A stretch of DNA of 14,395 nt, from contig CAZVON010000030.1 in assembly GCA_964628435.1 (NCBI GenBank), positions 1 through 14,395 of the forward strand. The letters are read 5' to 3'. Origin of the DNA: CAZVON01 sp964628435 (GTDB taxonomy: Bacteria > Patescibacteriota > Microgenomatia > Levybacterales > UBA12049). The translations under genes and the position numbers were made by a program. Under the pieces are notes generated by a model. It saw nothing but the letters and a program-made list of their open reading frames with translations, had not been told where the DNA came from and searched no databases. Positions 7,873 to 13,418 of the stretch are shown piece by piece (position 1 is the stretch's first letter; the number at the start of each line of letters is the position of its first letter).

Positions 7873-8655
7873 TTATGAAAGAAACTTTATATTTTGAATC
7901 ATTTTGAAAAAAATAGTCGGTGTATGTGGATCTGAACGAGCAACGTCATAAGCAAGTTGAGCTACCCATCCGTTATTACCGCGGAGATGTACTGCTTCTA
8001 TACCAATAATATTGCCATTACTTGTTGCAAGTTTAGGAAAAGCTTTTGATAAATCACCTACTTTATAGCCGCCCTCTGGGTAATTGTAGAAGATTGCGTG
8101 TGCTTGTCCGTTTCCAAATGGGAGAATGCTCTTACCTGTGATTCTTACGTCGGGGGAGTTTTTGAGTTGGGCTTCTCTTGCTAAAAGAGTATCTTCTTGT
8201 TTTCTGGGGCGATCCAATCGACCAGTTGCAATGCCAATTGCCGCAGTTTTTAAATTTTGAAGATTTGGTGGGCTTATTTCGTTATAGAAAGTGTCCCAAC
8301 CAAAAGGTTCATAAGTCCATGTCTTTGGCATTTGAGTACTATAAGGATATTGTACAGATTGTATTGGACGCATTTCTACTGGTAGTGGCATTTCGGCAAT
8401 TGCTTGAGCTATGGAAAGAGATTGTTGATTGTCTTTTCCAGTAGTTTTTGGTGCCTCAAAAACAGGAGTGGGTTTGAGAGGGCTAGGAGCTCCCTTAGCT
8501 TGTTCTTTAGGTTTGGGAGCAAATGGACTTACTGGAGTAGGTGAAGCATCTGGACCGCAAGCAGCCATGATCGCTAAGGGTGTCGCTGCTAAACCAGAAA
8601 CAAAAGCTCGTCTTCCAAAACGAGCAGATGATAACTCGGAAAGTGGCGGCCTCAT
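7873..8655 (-). CDS. Tat-type lipoprotein with possible PsbP-like domain
   Basis: The protein has 260 residues. The N-terminus carries a twin-arginine motif (GRRAFVSG, R15-R16) followed by a modest hydrophobic stretch and a lipobox-like IMAAC with C33, so it appears to be exported folded and lipid-anchored outside the membrane. Residues about 36-70 are Pro/Lys-rich linker. The rest is a globular domain starting YPYSTQMPKTWTYEPFGWDTF and ending FFKMIQNIKFL. A short 'peptide then W' opening and a final amphipathic helix are reminiscent of PsbP-like/Mog1-fold surface proteins, but this is a fold guess. No catalytic motif was found. The ATG at 8655 lacks a Shine-Dalgarno; TAATAA lies 6 nt upstream. 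It stands alone between the VirB6-like gene and tRNA-Ser, all on the minus strand. Confidence 0.7.
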   Translation of the reverse strand: MRPPLSELSSARFGRRAFVSGLAATPLAIMAACGPDASPTPVSPFAPKPKEQAKGAPSPLKPTPVFEAPKTTGKDNQQSLSIAQAIAEMPLPVEMRPIQSVQYPYSTQMPKTWTYEPFGWDTFYNEISPPNLQNLKTAAIGIATGRLDRPRKQEDTLLAREAQLKNSPDVRITGKSILPFGNGQAHAIFYNYPEGGYKVGDLSKAFPKLATSNGNIIGIEAVHLRGNNGWVAQLAYDVARSDPHTPTIFFKMIQNIKFLS

Positions 8656-8721
8656 CTGGTATTATTAGATCATGTATCTGGTGAGTTGTCAAGATAGAGG
8701 AAAAAGGTGGGATCTCATTTG

Positions 8722-8808
8722 CGGAGGGAAGGAGATTCGAACTCCTGATATCCTTACGGACATACCTGCTCTCCAAGCAAGCGCACTCGACCACTATGCG
8801 ATCCCTCC
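8722..8808 (-). tRNA. tRNA-Ser (anticodon GGA)
   Basis: On the minus strand the acceptor stem GGAGGGA (8808-8802) pairs with TCCCTCC (8729-8723), with discriminator G at 8722. The D arm is GCA...TGC. The anticodon stem CTTGC/GCAGG closes the loop TTGGAGA, giving anticodon GGA, which reads UCC/UCU. A long variable arm (TATGTCC-GTAA-GGATAT) is the class II hallmark of serine tRNAs, and the T arm is AGGAG-TTCGAAT-CTCCT. The 3' CCA is not encoded. Length is 87 nt. Confidence 0.95.
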
Positions 8809-8819
8809 ACTGTACATGC

Positions 8820-8828
8820 ATTATAGCA
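8820..8828 (-). promoter_or_regulatory. Extended -10 promoter of tRNA-Ser
   Basis: TGCTATAAT is read on the minus strand at 8828-8820, an extended -10 with consensus TATAAT at 8825-8820. Transcription would start near 8813, about 5 nt before the tRNA 5' end. No convincing -35 is present. The 12-mer TTGCTATAATGC here is identical to that before the toxin gene at 12.67 kb. Confidence 0.6.
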
Positions 8829-8836
8829 AACAGAAC

Positions 8837-9268
8837 CTATATGAATCTGGAGAGAAGTTTCTGTGCTTGTTGCCAAACAGTCTTATCTGATTTGTAGGTA
8901 AGTCGTTTCTCAACTTGACCTACTGGTAACCATTCGACTTGTTCCATTTCGTGATCACGATTCTTCGTGTTTCCGCCAAGATAGTTCATTAAGAAGTAAT
9001 AGACGGTTTTTTTGATCTTTTCGCCTTCCCATTGGTACCAAAAGGTGATTGGCGCAAGCGCCTCTAAAATAGAAGCGTCAATACCTGTTTCTTCTTTGAC
9101 TTCTCGTACTGCGGTGTCTTCTTTACGTTCTCCCTTTACGTGGTCGCCAATCAGTCCTTTGGGAAACACCCACCCGTGATGCTCTGAGTGTTGTGCTACT
9201 AATATGTCTATGTTTCCAGAGAGATTCTTTTTAAAGACAACCCCTCCGGAAGAGAATTCAAACCGCAT
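8837..9268 (-). CDS. Nudix hydrolase
   Basis: The protein has 143 residues from ATG 9268 (MRFEFSSGGVVFKK). The frame is open further up to an ATG at 9361, but that start would overlap the divergent gene at 9353 and add 31 residues outside the family. The Nudix box is complete and fits GX5EX7REUXEEXGU exactly: GDHVKGERKEDTAVREVKEETGI. Before it is the usual WVFPKGL. Such enzymes hydrolyse nucleoside-diphosphate-linked substrates using a divalent metal held by the glutamates of the box. The short size and the GWVFPKG/HHG pattern resemble MutT/Ap4A-hydrolase-like members, though substrate cannot be read from sequence. No Shine-Dalgarno is visible. It ends 29 nt before the tRNA-Ser gene on the same strand. 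Confidence 0.88.
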   Translation of the reverse strand: MRFEFSSGGVVFKKNLSGNIDILVAQHSEHHGWVFPKGLIGDHVKGERKEDTAVREVKEETGIDASILEALAPITFWYQWEGEKIKKTVYYFLMNYLGGNTKNRDHEMEQVEWLPVGQVEKRLTYKSDKTVWQQAQKLLSRFI

Positions 9269-9302
9269 AAGTTGATAGGATTTTGTAAGGATTATATCAA
9301 GC

Positions 9303-9340
9303 ACAAAGAAGCTTTGTAAACTACAATTCCTTTGTAAACT
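9303..9340. promoter_or_regulatory. Direct and inverted repeats in the divergent promoter region
   Basis: CTTTGTAAACT occurs twice, at 9312-9322 and 9330-9340 (period 18 bp). ACAAAG (9303-9308) pairs with CTTTGT (9312-9317). TACAAT (9322-9327), one mismatch from a -10 box, lies between the direct repeats, about 25 nt before the ATG at 9353. The arrangement looks like an operator over the promoter of the plus-strand operon, but no -35 is clear. Confidence 0.4.
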
Positions 9341-9352
9341 CAAGGAAAATAT

Positions 9353-9592
9353 ATGAAACATGCAGAAACACGATCAGTCACAAGAAATGCTTCCGAAGCG
9401 CTTGAGCAAACAGTAGTATCGGTGAGGTATCAAATTCAACAAGCCGAACAAGAAGCCAGACAAGAAGAGCAAGAAGCACAAGAATTAGAAGAGCAATTAC
9501 GAGTTGCAGAGCAAGTGGCTCGTGAAAAAGAAGAAGCAGAAAGAAAAGGAAAAGAGTCAAAAGAGCAAATAGAGCACGTTTTAGGAGGTTAA
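9353..9592 (+). CDS. Small Glu/Gln-rich coiled-coil protein
   Basis: The protein has 79 residues, starting at ATG 9353 with AGGA about 7 nt upstream. From about residue 15 to 72 it is a nearly continuous run of Glu, Gln, Ala and Lys (QAEQEARQEEQEAQELEEQ), a strong coiled-coil or single long helix, ending in VLGG. It has no membrane segment, signal peptide or cysteine. It is the first gene of a plus-strand row: the next start codon (9594) is 2 nt after its stop, and the Shine-Dalgarno for that start (AGGAGG) is inside its last codons. I do not recognise it. A structural or assembly role with the two following helical proteins is a guess. Confidence 0.65.
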   Translation: MKHAETRSVTRNASEALEQTVVSVRYQIQQAEQEARQEEQEAQELEEQLRVAEQVAREKEEAERKGKESKEQIEHVLGG

Positions 9593-9593
9593 T

Positions 9594-9930
9594 ATGACAC
9601 AAGCACTTCAATTATTCATNNNNNNNNNNTATTATGCTGCAAATTCTCCTTGAGATTCGTCATATGAAATTTAGTCTTGCCGACGCGTCTGACTTGGCAA
9701 AAAAAGTACTGGTGGTTTTTTCTTACACAACAAAGTATGAAATTTTGCAAAGGTTTTATGAATTAACTGCTCTGTATCCAGAGGTACGCAGTATTTACCT
9801 TAAATACGCACGACCATTTTACGAACAGAAACGACAGACAACATTAAATATTATGCGAAAGTATATGGCAGTAGGAGATATTGATCACGCAGTAGCAGTT
9901 GCAAAGAGAGGTGTTAATTATGAAGCATAA
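9594..9930 (+). CDS. Small helical protein interrupted by assembly gap
   Basis: An ATG at 9594 has an excellent Shine-Dalgarno (AGGAGG, 5 nt spacing) and opens with MTQALQLF before the 10 Ns at 9620-9629. After the gap the frame giving MLQILLEIRHMKFSLADASD... runs to the TAA at 9930. With exactly 10 missing bases the two pieces are out of frame; any real gap length divisible by three joins them. I therefore treat them as one gene. The part after the gap (98 residues from ATG 9634, or 88 from ATG 9664) is all-helical and basic, with a Tyr-rich middle (YTTKYEILQRFYELTALYPEV) and no known motif. Its last codons overlap the next start at 9920 by 11 nt, so translation is probably coupled. Function unknown. 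Confidence 0.6.
9620..9629. other. Assembly gap (10 Ns)
   Basis: Ten unknown bases, a scaffold join of uncertain true length. It falls inside the second gene of the 9353-10837 operon and breaks its frame. Confidence 0.99.
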
Positions 9931-10837
9931 CGGATTTGAAACAGGAGAGCAATCGGGCAATATATTTACTGCTCAATCTTATACAGGATTGCCTATTCAA
10001 GCAGAAGAACGTGTGACTGCGCGTGTTTCAGAGACTAACGGCGAGAATGGACGAGAACAGAATGATCTCTTTGAATCTACTGGTACTGGTGAGCATTTAA
10101 CCGGTTCAGAAGCAGAGAAGACAATATTGGACGCGGTGAAAGAAAAAGGTGGTCTTAAGGCAGGGCTTGAGTGGTTGGCAAAAGGTGATTTTAGAGACGA
10201 ATCAGACAAAAAAGATGTTCAACCACAAGGCAAAGAAGAAAGAATAAAAAATCAGCAAGAGTTACAGATACAAGAAAGAAAGGAGCAAAGATTCAGTGAT
10301 TTACTTTGGGAAAAATATACAGCGCGCGATGCTGATTCAACCATATTGCCTTCTGTTGATCAACAGACTGATTATAAATCATATAAAGACCTGCAAGAAA
10401 GAAGCAAAACTTTTGGCAAAGTAAGCACAGAGGAGTTAAGCAAAATTGTCAAAGACATGCAGGAGCAGTTACCCAATTTAAGTGAGAGTGAAAGTTTTAT
10501 GATTCAACAAATGCTAGAGCTGAGCCAAAAAGCCACACAGTCTTTAGACGCGGCGCGCGAGTTGGCAATGCTTCTCTATTTATACATTAAACGTAAAGAA
10601 GAGGAAGAAGACGATCCTAAGAAAAAAGAAACGTGGCTCAGTTTACTTTCTAAATTAGTTACCTTTATTACCATTTCGATGTTAGCAGGGACAGAAGAAG
10701 CAGAGAAGCGAATCAAGGTGGGAAATATCAGTTCTTCGACATCCAAAGAGAGTTTACCAATGCCACAAAGGCAGCAATCTAATACTCAGAGGCAAACTGC
10801 TGAAAGATCAGATTTTCAATCTATAAAGTCCTCTTAA
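9920..10837 (+). CDS. Hypothetical 305-residue helical protein
   Basis: I place the start at ATG 9920 (MKHNGFETGEQSGN) because AGAGAGG lies about 8 nt upstream and because it overlaps the preceding stop by 11 nt, a usual coupling arrangement. The same frame could begin at 9899. The N-terminal 80 residues are polar and probably disordered. Residues 95-135 are Lys/Gln/Glu-rich coiled coil (KEERIKNQQELQIQERKEQRF). About 150-230 is helical, followed by an acidic run (RKEEEEDDPKKKE) and a moderately hydrophobic helix WLSLLSKLVTFITISMLAG near 242-260. A Ser/Gln-rich tail closes it. No known family is recognised. It is the third and last gene of the operon begun at 9353; membrane association through the late helix is possible. 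Confidence 0.65.
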   Translation: MKHNGFETGEQSGNIFTAQSYTGLPIQAEERVTARVSETNGENGREQNDLFESTGTGEHLTGSEAEKTILDAVKEKGGLKAGLEWLAKGDFRDESDKKDVQPQGKEERIKNQQELQIQERKEQRFSDLLWEKYTARDADSTILPSVDQQTDYKSYKDLQERSKTFGKVSTEELSKIVKDMQEQLPNLSESESFMIQQMLELSQKATQSLDAARELAMLLYLYIKRKEEEEDDPKKKETWLSLLSKLVTFITISMLAGTEEAEKRIKVGNISSSTSKESLPMPQRQQSNTQRQTAERSDFQSIKSS

Positions 10838-10855
10838 CGTTTCTCGAATGGATTT

Positions 10856-10864
10856 TGATATAAT
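10856..10864 (+). promoter_or_regulatory. Extended -10 promoter giving a leaderless HAD mRNA
   Basis: TGATATAAT is an extended -10 (TGn plus consensus TATAAT at 10859-10864). The ATG of the HAD gene begins 6 nt after it, just where transcription is expected to start, so the mRNA should have no 5' leader. No Shine-Dalgarno exists. Confidence 0.6.
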
Positions 10865-10870
10865 CAAGGT

Positions 10871-11524
10871 ATGATCAAGGCTATAATTTTTGATCTTGGA
10901 GGAGTGCTCTTTACGAATGGAACAAAAAAGTTCATTAAGTCTTTAAGCTCAAGATACAAAATACCCCGTGATAAAGTTAAAGAAATTATGGATGGCAAAC
11001 TCGGAAGTGAATATCGTGAAGGGAAAATTACAAGAGATGAGTTTTGGAAAAAATTACTCTCGCAACTACATATAGATGAAGAGATAAATACATTAGAAGA
11101 CGAATGGATTAACGGGTATGAGTTAATTGAAGGAACCAGAGATATCATTCTTGAACTCTCAAAAAATTACAAAGTTTATTATCTTTCTGACAATGTGCGA
11201 GAACGAGTGGAGCGCATCAATGGCAAATATTCATTCTTCCAATGGTTTGAAGGAGGTATCTTTTCGCATGAGGCCGGAGTAAAAAAACCACATCCGCAGA
11301 TTTATAGACTCGCATTAGAAAAAGCCTCTGTTCATCCTAACGAAGCAGTTTTTATTGATGATAAAGAATCCTGTTTACCTCCTGCCATAGAAATGGGAAT
11401 GACAACCATTCTTTTTACTTCTCCTGAGCAATTAAGAAAAGAGCTCATTCAATTAAATCTTGTACATAAGTTTGGTAAGTTTTCGCGAAAAGAATTTTGT
11501 TACAAAATTACTAACTTTAATTGA
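10871..11524 (+). CDS. HAD-superfamily hydrolase (subfamily IA type)
   Basis: The protein has 217 residues and all four HAD motifs: motif I IIFDLGGVL with the nucleophile D8, motif II YYLSDN (S106), the motif III lysine in GVKKPHP (K139), and motif IV VFIDDKES (D163, D164). The residue two after the nucleophile is Gly, as in the common DLGGVL variant, in place of the acid Asp of classic phosphatases. A helical cap lies at about 15-85. Most such proteins are phosphatases on small phosphorylated metabolites; the substrate here is unknown. The last 20 residues (KFGKFSRKEFCYKITNFN) go beyond the usual fold. It has its own leaderless promoter. It is the only clear TGA-terminated intact gene in the window. 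Confidence 0.9.
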   Translation: MIKAIIFDLGGVLFTNGTKKFIKSLSSRYKIPRDKVKEIMDGKLGSEYREGKITRDEFWKKLLSQLHIDEEINTLEDEWINGYELIEGTRDIILELSKNYKVYYLSDNVRERVERINGKYSFFQWFEGGIFSHEAGVKKPHPQIYRLALEKASVHPNEAVFIDDKESCLPPAIEMGMTTILFTSPEQLRKELIQLNLVHKFGKFSRKEFCYKITNFN

Positions 11525-11540
11525 AGCACCATCCTTCAAT
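11520..11540. repeat. Inverted repeat at the HAD stop codon
   Basis: ATTGAAG (11520-11526) and CTTCAAT (11534-11540) form a perfect 7-bp stem with a 7-nt loop, covering the TGA stop of the HAD gene and the -35-like TTGAAG of the next. No T-tract follows, so a classic terminator is unlikely; an operator or transcript-end structure is possible. Confidence 0.4.
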
Positions 11541-11544
11541 ATAG

Positions 11545-11550
11545 TATGAT
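11545..11550 (+). promoter_or_regulatory. -10 box of the TfoX-like pseudogene
   Basis: TATGAT ends 6 nt before the GTG at 11557, the same spacing as at the HAD gene, so this gene too was probably leaderless. TTGAAG (11521-11526), 18 nt upstream, can serve as the -35. Confidence 0.4.
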
Positions 11551-11556
11551 CATTCT

Positions 11557-11885
11557 GTGGCATATAACGAAGAATTAGCTAACAGAGTAAGGAAAACATT
11601 TAACCATCTTTCCAAAGTTGAAGAGAAAAAAATGATGGGCGGCTTAATGTTCATGGTGAATGGGAAAATGTGTGTGTATTTTGGGCGGCGACCTCATGGT
11701 CCGGATTAATCCAGAGGCATATGAAAGTGCGTTTTGAAGAAAGGGGCAAGGGAAATGAATTGGGTATCGAAGGGTTTTGTTTTCATTGGTCTACTGGAGT
11801 TGAAAGCAAACAGGACTTTGACTACTGGATTGGTTTGGCTCTCGATTTTAATAAAAAAGCCAAAGCGTCAAAGAAGAAAAAGTAA
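11557..11885 (+). pseudogene. TfoX N-terminal-domain-like protein, two +1 frame breaks
   Basis: Three reading frames in succession give one TfoX-N-like protein. From GTG 11557: VAYNEELANRVRKTF...KKMMGGLMFMVNGKMCVY. Then, one base on, GGDLMVRINPEAYESAF. Then, another base on, EERGKGNELGIEGFCF...DYWIGLALDFNKKAK to TAA 11885. Typical members have 'MFGGLAFMVNGNMC ... LMVRV.PEAYE ... MKGFVYV' in this order, so the match spans the whole domain of about 108 residues. Both breaks sit at TTTT runs (11679-11682 and about 11732-11735); removing one T from each restores a single frame. The second gives TTT TGA in the interrupted frame. I call it a decaying gene, with consensus error or frameshifting as alternatives. 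Confidence 0.7.
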
Positions 11886-12036
11886 AGAAATCTGCCACTA
11901 GAGAAAAAAGTGAATACTCTTAACATGAAGTCTGCTAAGCGAAAGGGATCCTGCTGGATTGGATTCGGCATGACGATAAGCAGTCTTTGAGTGGGTTTTA
12001 GAGAGGCAGTCGTTAATCGACATTAATAGAATTGAG
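11886..12036. other. Intergenic region without recognised content
   Basis: About 150 bp between the TfoX-like pseudogene and the gene ending at 12037. I see no frame, strong promoter or hairpin. The GGATCC...GGCATGACGATAAGC stretch (about 11948-11981) looks like a degenerate dispersed repeat, but only one copy is in the window. Confidence 0.3.
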
Positions 12037-12456
12037 CTATATTCTTGCCATCGGAGCTCTTAACGCAAGAAGTTGGTTCTGTATCCGAGGATTTGTTGGC
12101 AGTGGATTAGTTGGCAGTGGATTAGATCTTCCTTTCTTCTCGATCTTTGCCTTCATCCTCAATAGAACGTCTGCATCGGCATTGCCATATTGATTGGGCT
12201 CACCAGCATATATCTGACCGGCATCATCAACTCCTGCTATGTTGTAAAAGTTGGACTCTCTATGAATCGGACTTGCAGAATCAACCTTATTTGAAATCAC
12301 ATATGCAATTCTGTTATCTTTGGAGGGAAGCAACTCATTTGCCGGATAAACCCCCCAGACCATATCGTCCTTATCTTTCTCAACAAGCATATAGGCACCA
12401 AAAAATGGAGAAAAGAATTTTGGAAAACAACTCAAGCGTAAATGTTCAATACTCAT
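12037..12456 (-). CDS. Hypothetical 139-residue protein downstream of tRNA-Arg
   Basis: The frame is open upstream through the tRNA gene, but that part is only translated tRNA; ATG 12456 (MSIEHLRLSCFPKFFSPFFGAYMLV) is the first sensible start, 19 nt after the tRNA 3' end. The body (MVWGVYPANELLPSKDNRIAYVISN...FYNIAGVDDAGQIYAGEPNQYGNADADVLLRMKAKI) reads as a small alpha/beta domain that I cannot place. Near the C-terminus a 5-residue tandem duplication, NPLPTNPLPT, forms a Pro-rich linker. No export signal is clear, and no Shine-Dalgarno lies at proper spacing. It is likely transcribed with the tRNA, and may be a horizontally acquired gene using the tRNA end as landmark. Function unknown. Confidence 0.5.
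   Translation of the reverse strand: MSIEHLRLSCFPKFFSPFFGAYMLVEKDKDDMVWGVYPANELLPSKDNRIAYVISNKVDSASPIHRESNFYNIAGVDDAGQIYAGEPNQYGNADADVLLRMKAKIEKKGRSNPLPTNPLPTNPRIQNQLLALRAPMARI
12095..12124. repeat. 15-bp perfect tandem duplication
   Basis: GTTGGCAGTGGATTA at 12095-12109 is repeated exactly at 12110-12124. It is in frame in the minus-strand gene and encodes the doubled NPLPT. Confidence 0.9.
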
Positions 12457-12475
12457 GCTTGAGCGTTTCCTCAGG

Positions 12476-12549
12476 TGCTCTCGGCGAGACTCGAACTCGC
12501 AATCCTTAGCTCCGGAAGCTAATGCTTTATCCAATTGAGCTACGAGAGC
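12476..12549 (-). tRNA. tRNA-Arg (anticodon CCG)
   Basis: On the minus strand the acceptor stem GCTCTCG (12549-12543) pairs with CGAGAGC (12483-12477), with discriminator A at 12476. The D arm is GCTC AATTGGATA AAGC. The anticodon stem TTAGC/GCTAA closes the loop TTCCGGA, giving CCG, which reads CGG. The T arm is GCGAG-TTCGAGT-CTCGC. The 3' CCA is not encoded (ACCT follows). Length is 74 nt. Confidence 0.95.
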
Positions 12550-12596
12550 AAAGGCGGGCAGCATGGGATGATTTTCGAGCTACCAGCTGGATAGAG

Positions 12597-12626
12597 ATTA
12601 TAGACTATCCGACTATCACCCTGCAA
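12597..12626 (-). promoter_or_regulatory. Promoter of tRNA-Arg
   Basis: Consensus TATAAT is read on the minus strand at 12602-12597, with a weak -35, TTGCAG (12626-12621), 18 nt upstream. The start point would be near 12590, leaving a leader of about 40 nt before the tRNA. Confidence 0.45.
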
Positions 12627-12668
12627 CAGACACAACAACTTTTAGCTTTACCAATGTAATGTTTAACT

Positions 12669-12677
12669 TGCTATAAT
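12669..12677 (+). promoter_or_regulatory. Extended -10 promoter of the toxin gene
   Basis: TGCTATAAT is an extended -10 with consensus TATAAT at 12672-12677. Transcription should start near 12684, next to the putative CTG (12683) or ATG (12687) initiation site. TTTACC at 12647-12652 is a poor -35 at 19 nt. Confidence 0.55.
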
Positions 12678-12706
12678 GCTTACTGGATGAGCAATGGAAA
12701 GTAATC

Positions 12707-13036
12707 TTGTATAAAACTTCAGGCGGTGCTTATCCTGTACAAGAGTTTATTGATAGTCTTGAAATAAAAGTTCAATCAAAGGTGAAAGACTCAATAAAGC
12801 TTCTTCAGGAGTTTGGTATACGATTGGGTTTACCCCATGTTAAAAAGCTTACCGGTACTGAACTTTGGGAGCTTCGCATTCTCGGAGGTGATAACCTGAG
12901 AGTCTTATATATTGCTATGACAGGGAAAACATTTGTCTTGTTACATGGCTTTAAGAAGAAAAAAGATAAAACACCTCCAAAAGAAATAAAAATCGCAGAG
13001 GGTAGACTCGATGAACTAAGATCAAGAATAAAATAG
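12707..13036 (+). CDS. HigB/Gp49-type (RelE-like) toxin
   Basis: The protein has 109 residues from a TTG at 12707. The frame, however, is open back to 12677, and the residues before the TTG (DEQWKVI then LYKTSGG) are what this family normally begins with. The true start is therefore probably at 12683, where the codon is CTG, while the nearby ATG (12687) is out of frame and meets a stop after five codons. Family signature: YKTSGGAYPVQEFIDSL, LGLPHVKKLTGTELWELRI, LRVLYIAMTGKTFVLLHGFKKKKDKTPPKEI. Proteins of this Gp49-like/HigB group cleave mRNA on the ribosome. It is followed after 56 nt by an XRE antitoxin, the toxin-first order typical of HigBA. If CTG or TTG is used, translation is likely weak, which would suit a toxin. 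Confidence 0.85.
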   Translation: MYKTSGGAYPVQEFIDSLEIKVQSKVKDSIKLLQEFGIRLGLPHVKKLTGTELWELRILGGDNLRVLYIAMTGKTFVLLHGFKKKKDKTPPKEIKIAEGRLDELRSRIK

Positions 13037-13040
13037 GGGC

Positions 13041-13069
13041 TTGTCATTATCACAATAATGCTATATACT
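13041..13069 (+). promoter_or_regulatory. Separate promoter and operator-like repeat for the antitoxin
   Basis: TTGTCA (13041-13046), a 17-nt spacer and TATACT (13064-13069) make the best sigma70-type promoter in the window. CATTAT-CACA-ATAATG (13045-13060), a perfect inverted repeat, overlaps the -35 and spacer. It would suit repression by the XRE antitoxin itself. The start would be near 13076, ahead of the AAAGGAG at 13081. Confidence 0.65.
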
Positions 13070-13092
13070 GTAAAAGATTAAAGGAGAAACTT

Positions 13093-13392
13093 ATGAAACA
13101 AAATATCGGAATGGATTGGGATGAGTTTGAAAAAGAACTGTTCAAAAGACCTGGTTTTGAGGAAGCGCAAGAAGAAACACGGCTTGAGTATGAAATTGCT
13201 CGAGCGCTTATTAAAGCCCGGATTGAAAAAGGCCTAACACAGGCTGATATTGCTAAAAAGATGAACACAAAACAATCTGTTATTTCTCGCGTAGAAAACG
13301 CAAAAACTATTCCTTCTCTTTCTTTTCTTAAAAGGTTAGCACAAGTTCTTGATGCCTCTCTACAGGTTCAATTCAAGCCTCAAAGAATGTAA
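13093..13392 (+). CDS. HigA-type XRE antitoxin
   Basis: The protein has 99 residues from ATG 13093 with a strong Shine-Dalgarno, AAAGGAG (13081-13087). Residues about 40-92 are an XRE/Cro helix-turn-helix: LTQADIAKKMNTKQSVISRVENAKTIPSLSFLKRLAQVL. The N-terminal 35 residues (DWDEFEKELFKRPGFEEAQEE) are acidic and helical, as in antitoxins that wrap their toxin. It would neutralise the upstream HigB/Gp49-type toxin and repress the pair by binding operators. It differs from the toxin in having a good promoter and a good ribosome site, so antitoxin can be made in excess and independently. Ends in TAA. Confidence 0.88.
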   Translation: MKQNIGMDWDEFEKELFKRPGFEEAQEETRLEYEIARALIKARIEKGLTQADIAKKMNTKQSVISRVENAKTIPSLSFLKRLAQVLDASLQVQFKPQRM

Positions 13393-13418
13393 ACTTGCTT
13401 GTGTCTTTATAAAAACTA

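Noticed and set aside
9269..9361. 31-residue N-terminal extension of the Nudix protein
   Set aside because: It overlaps the divergent start at 9353 and covers the repeat-bearing promoter region; the Nudix fold begins at MRFEFSSGG.
9378..9611. 77-codon minus-strand frame rich in Leu
   Set aside because: It is the antisense of the Glu/Gln coiled-coil gene; the Leu runs mirror CAA/GAA codons.
12457..12564. N-terminal extension of the minus-strand frame ending at 12037
   Set aside because: These residues are the translated tRNA-Arg gene; the start at 12456 avoids it.
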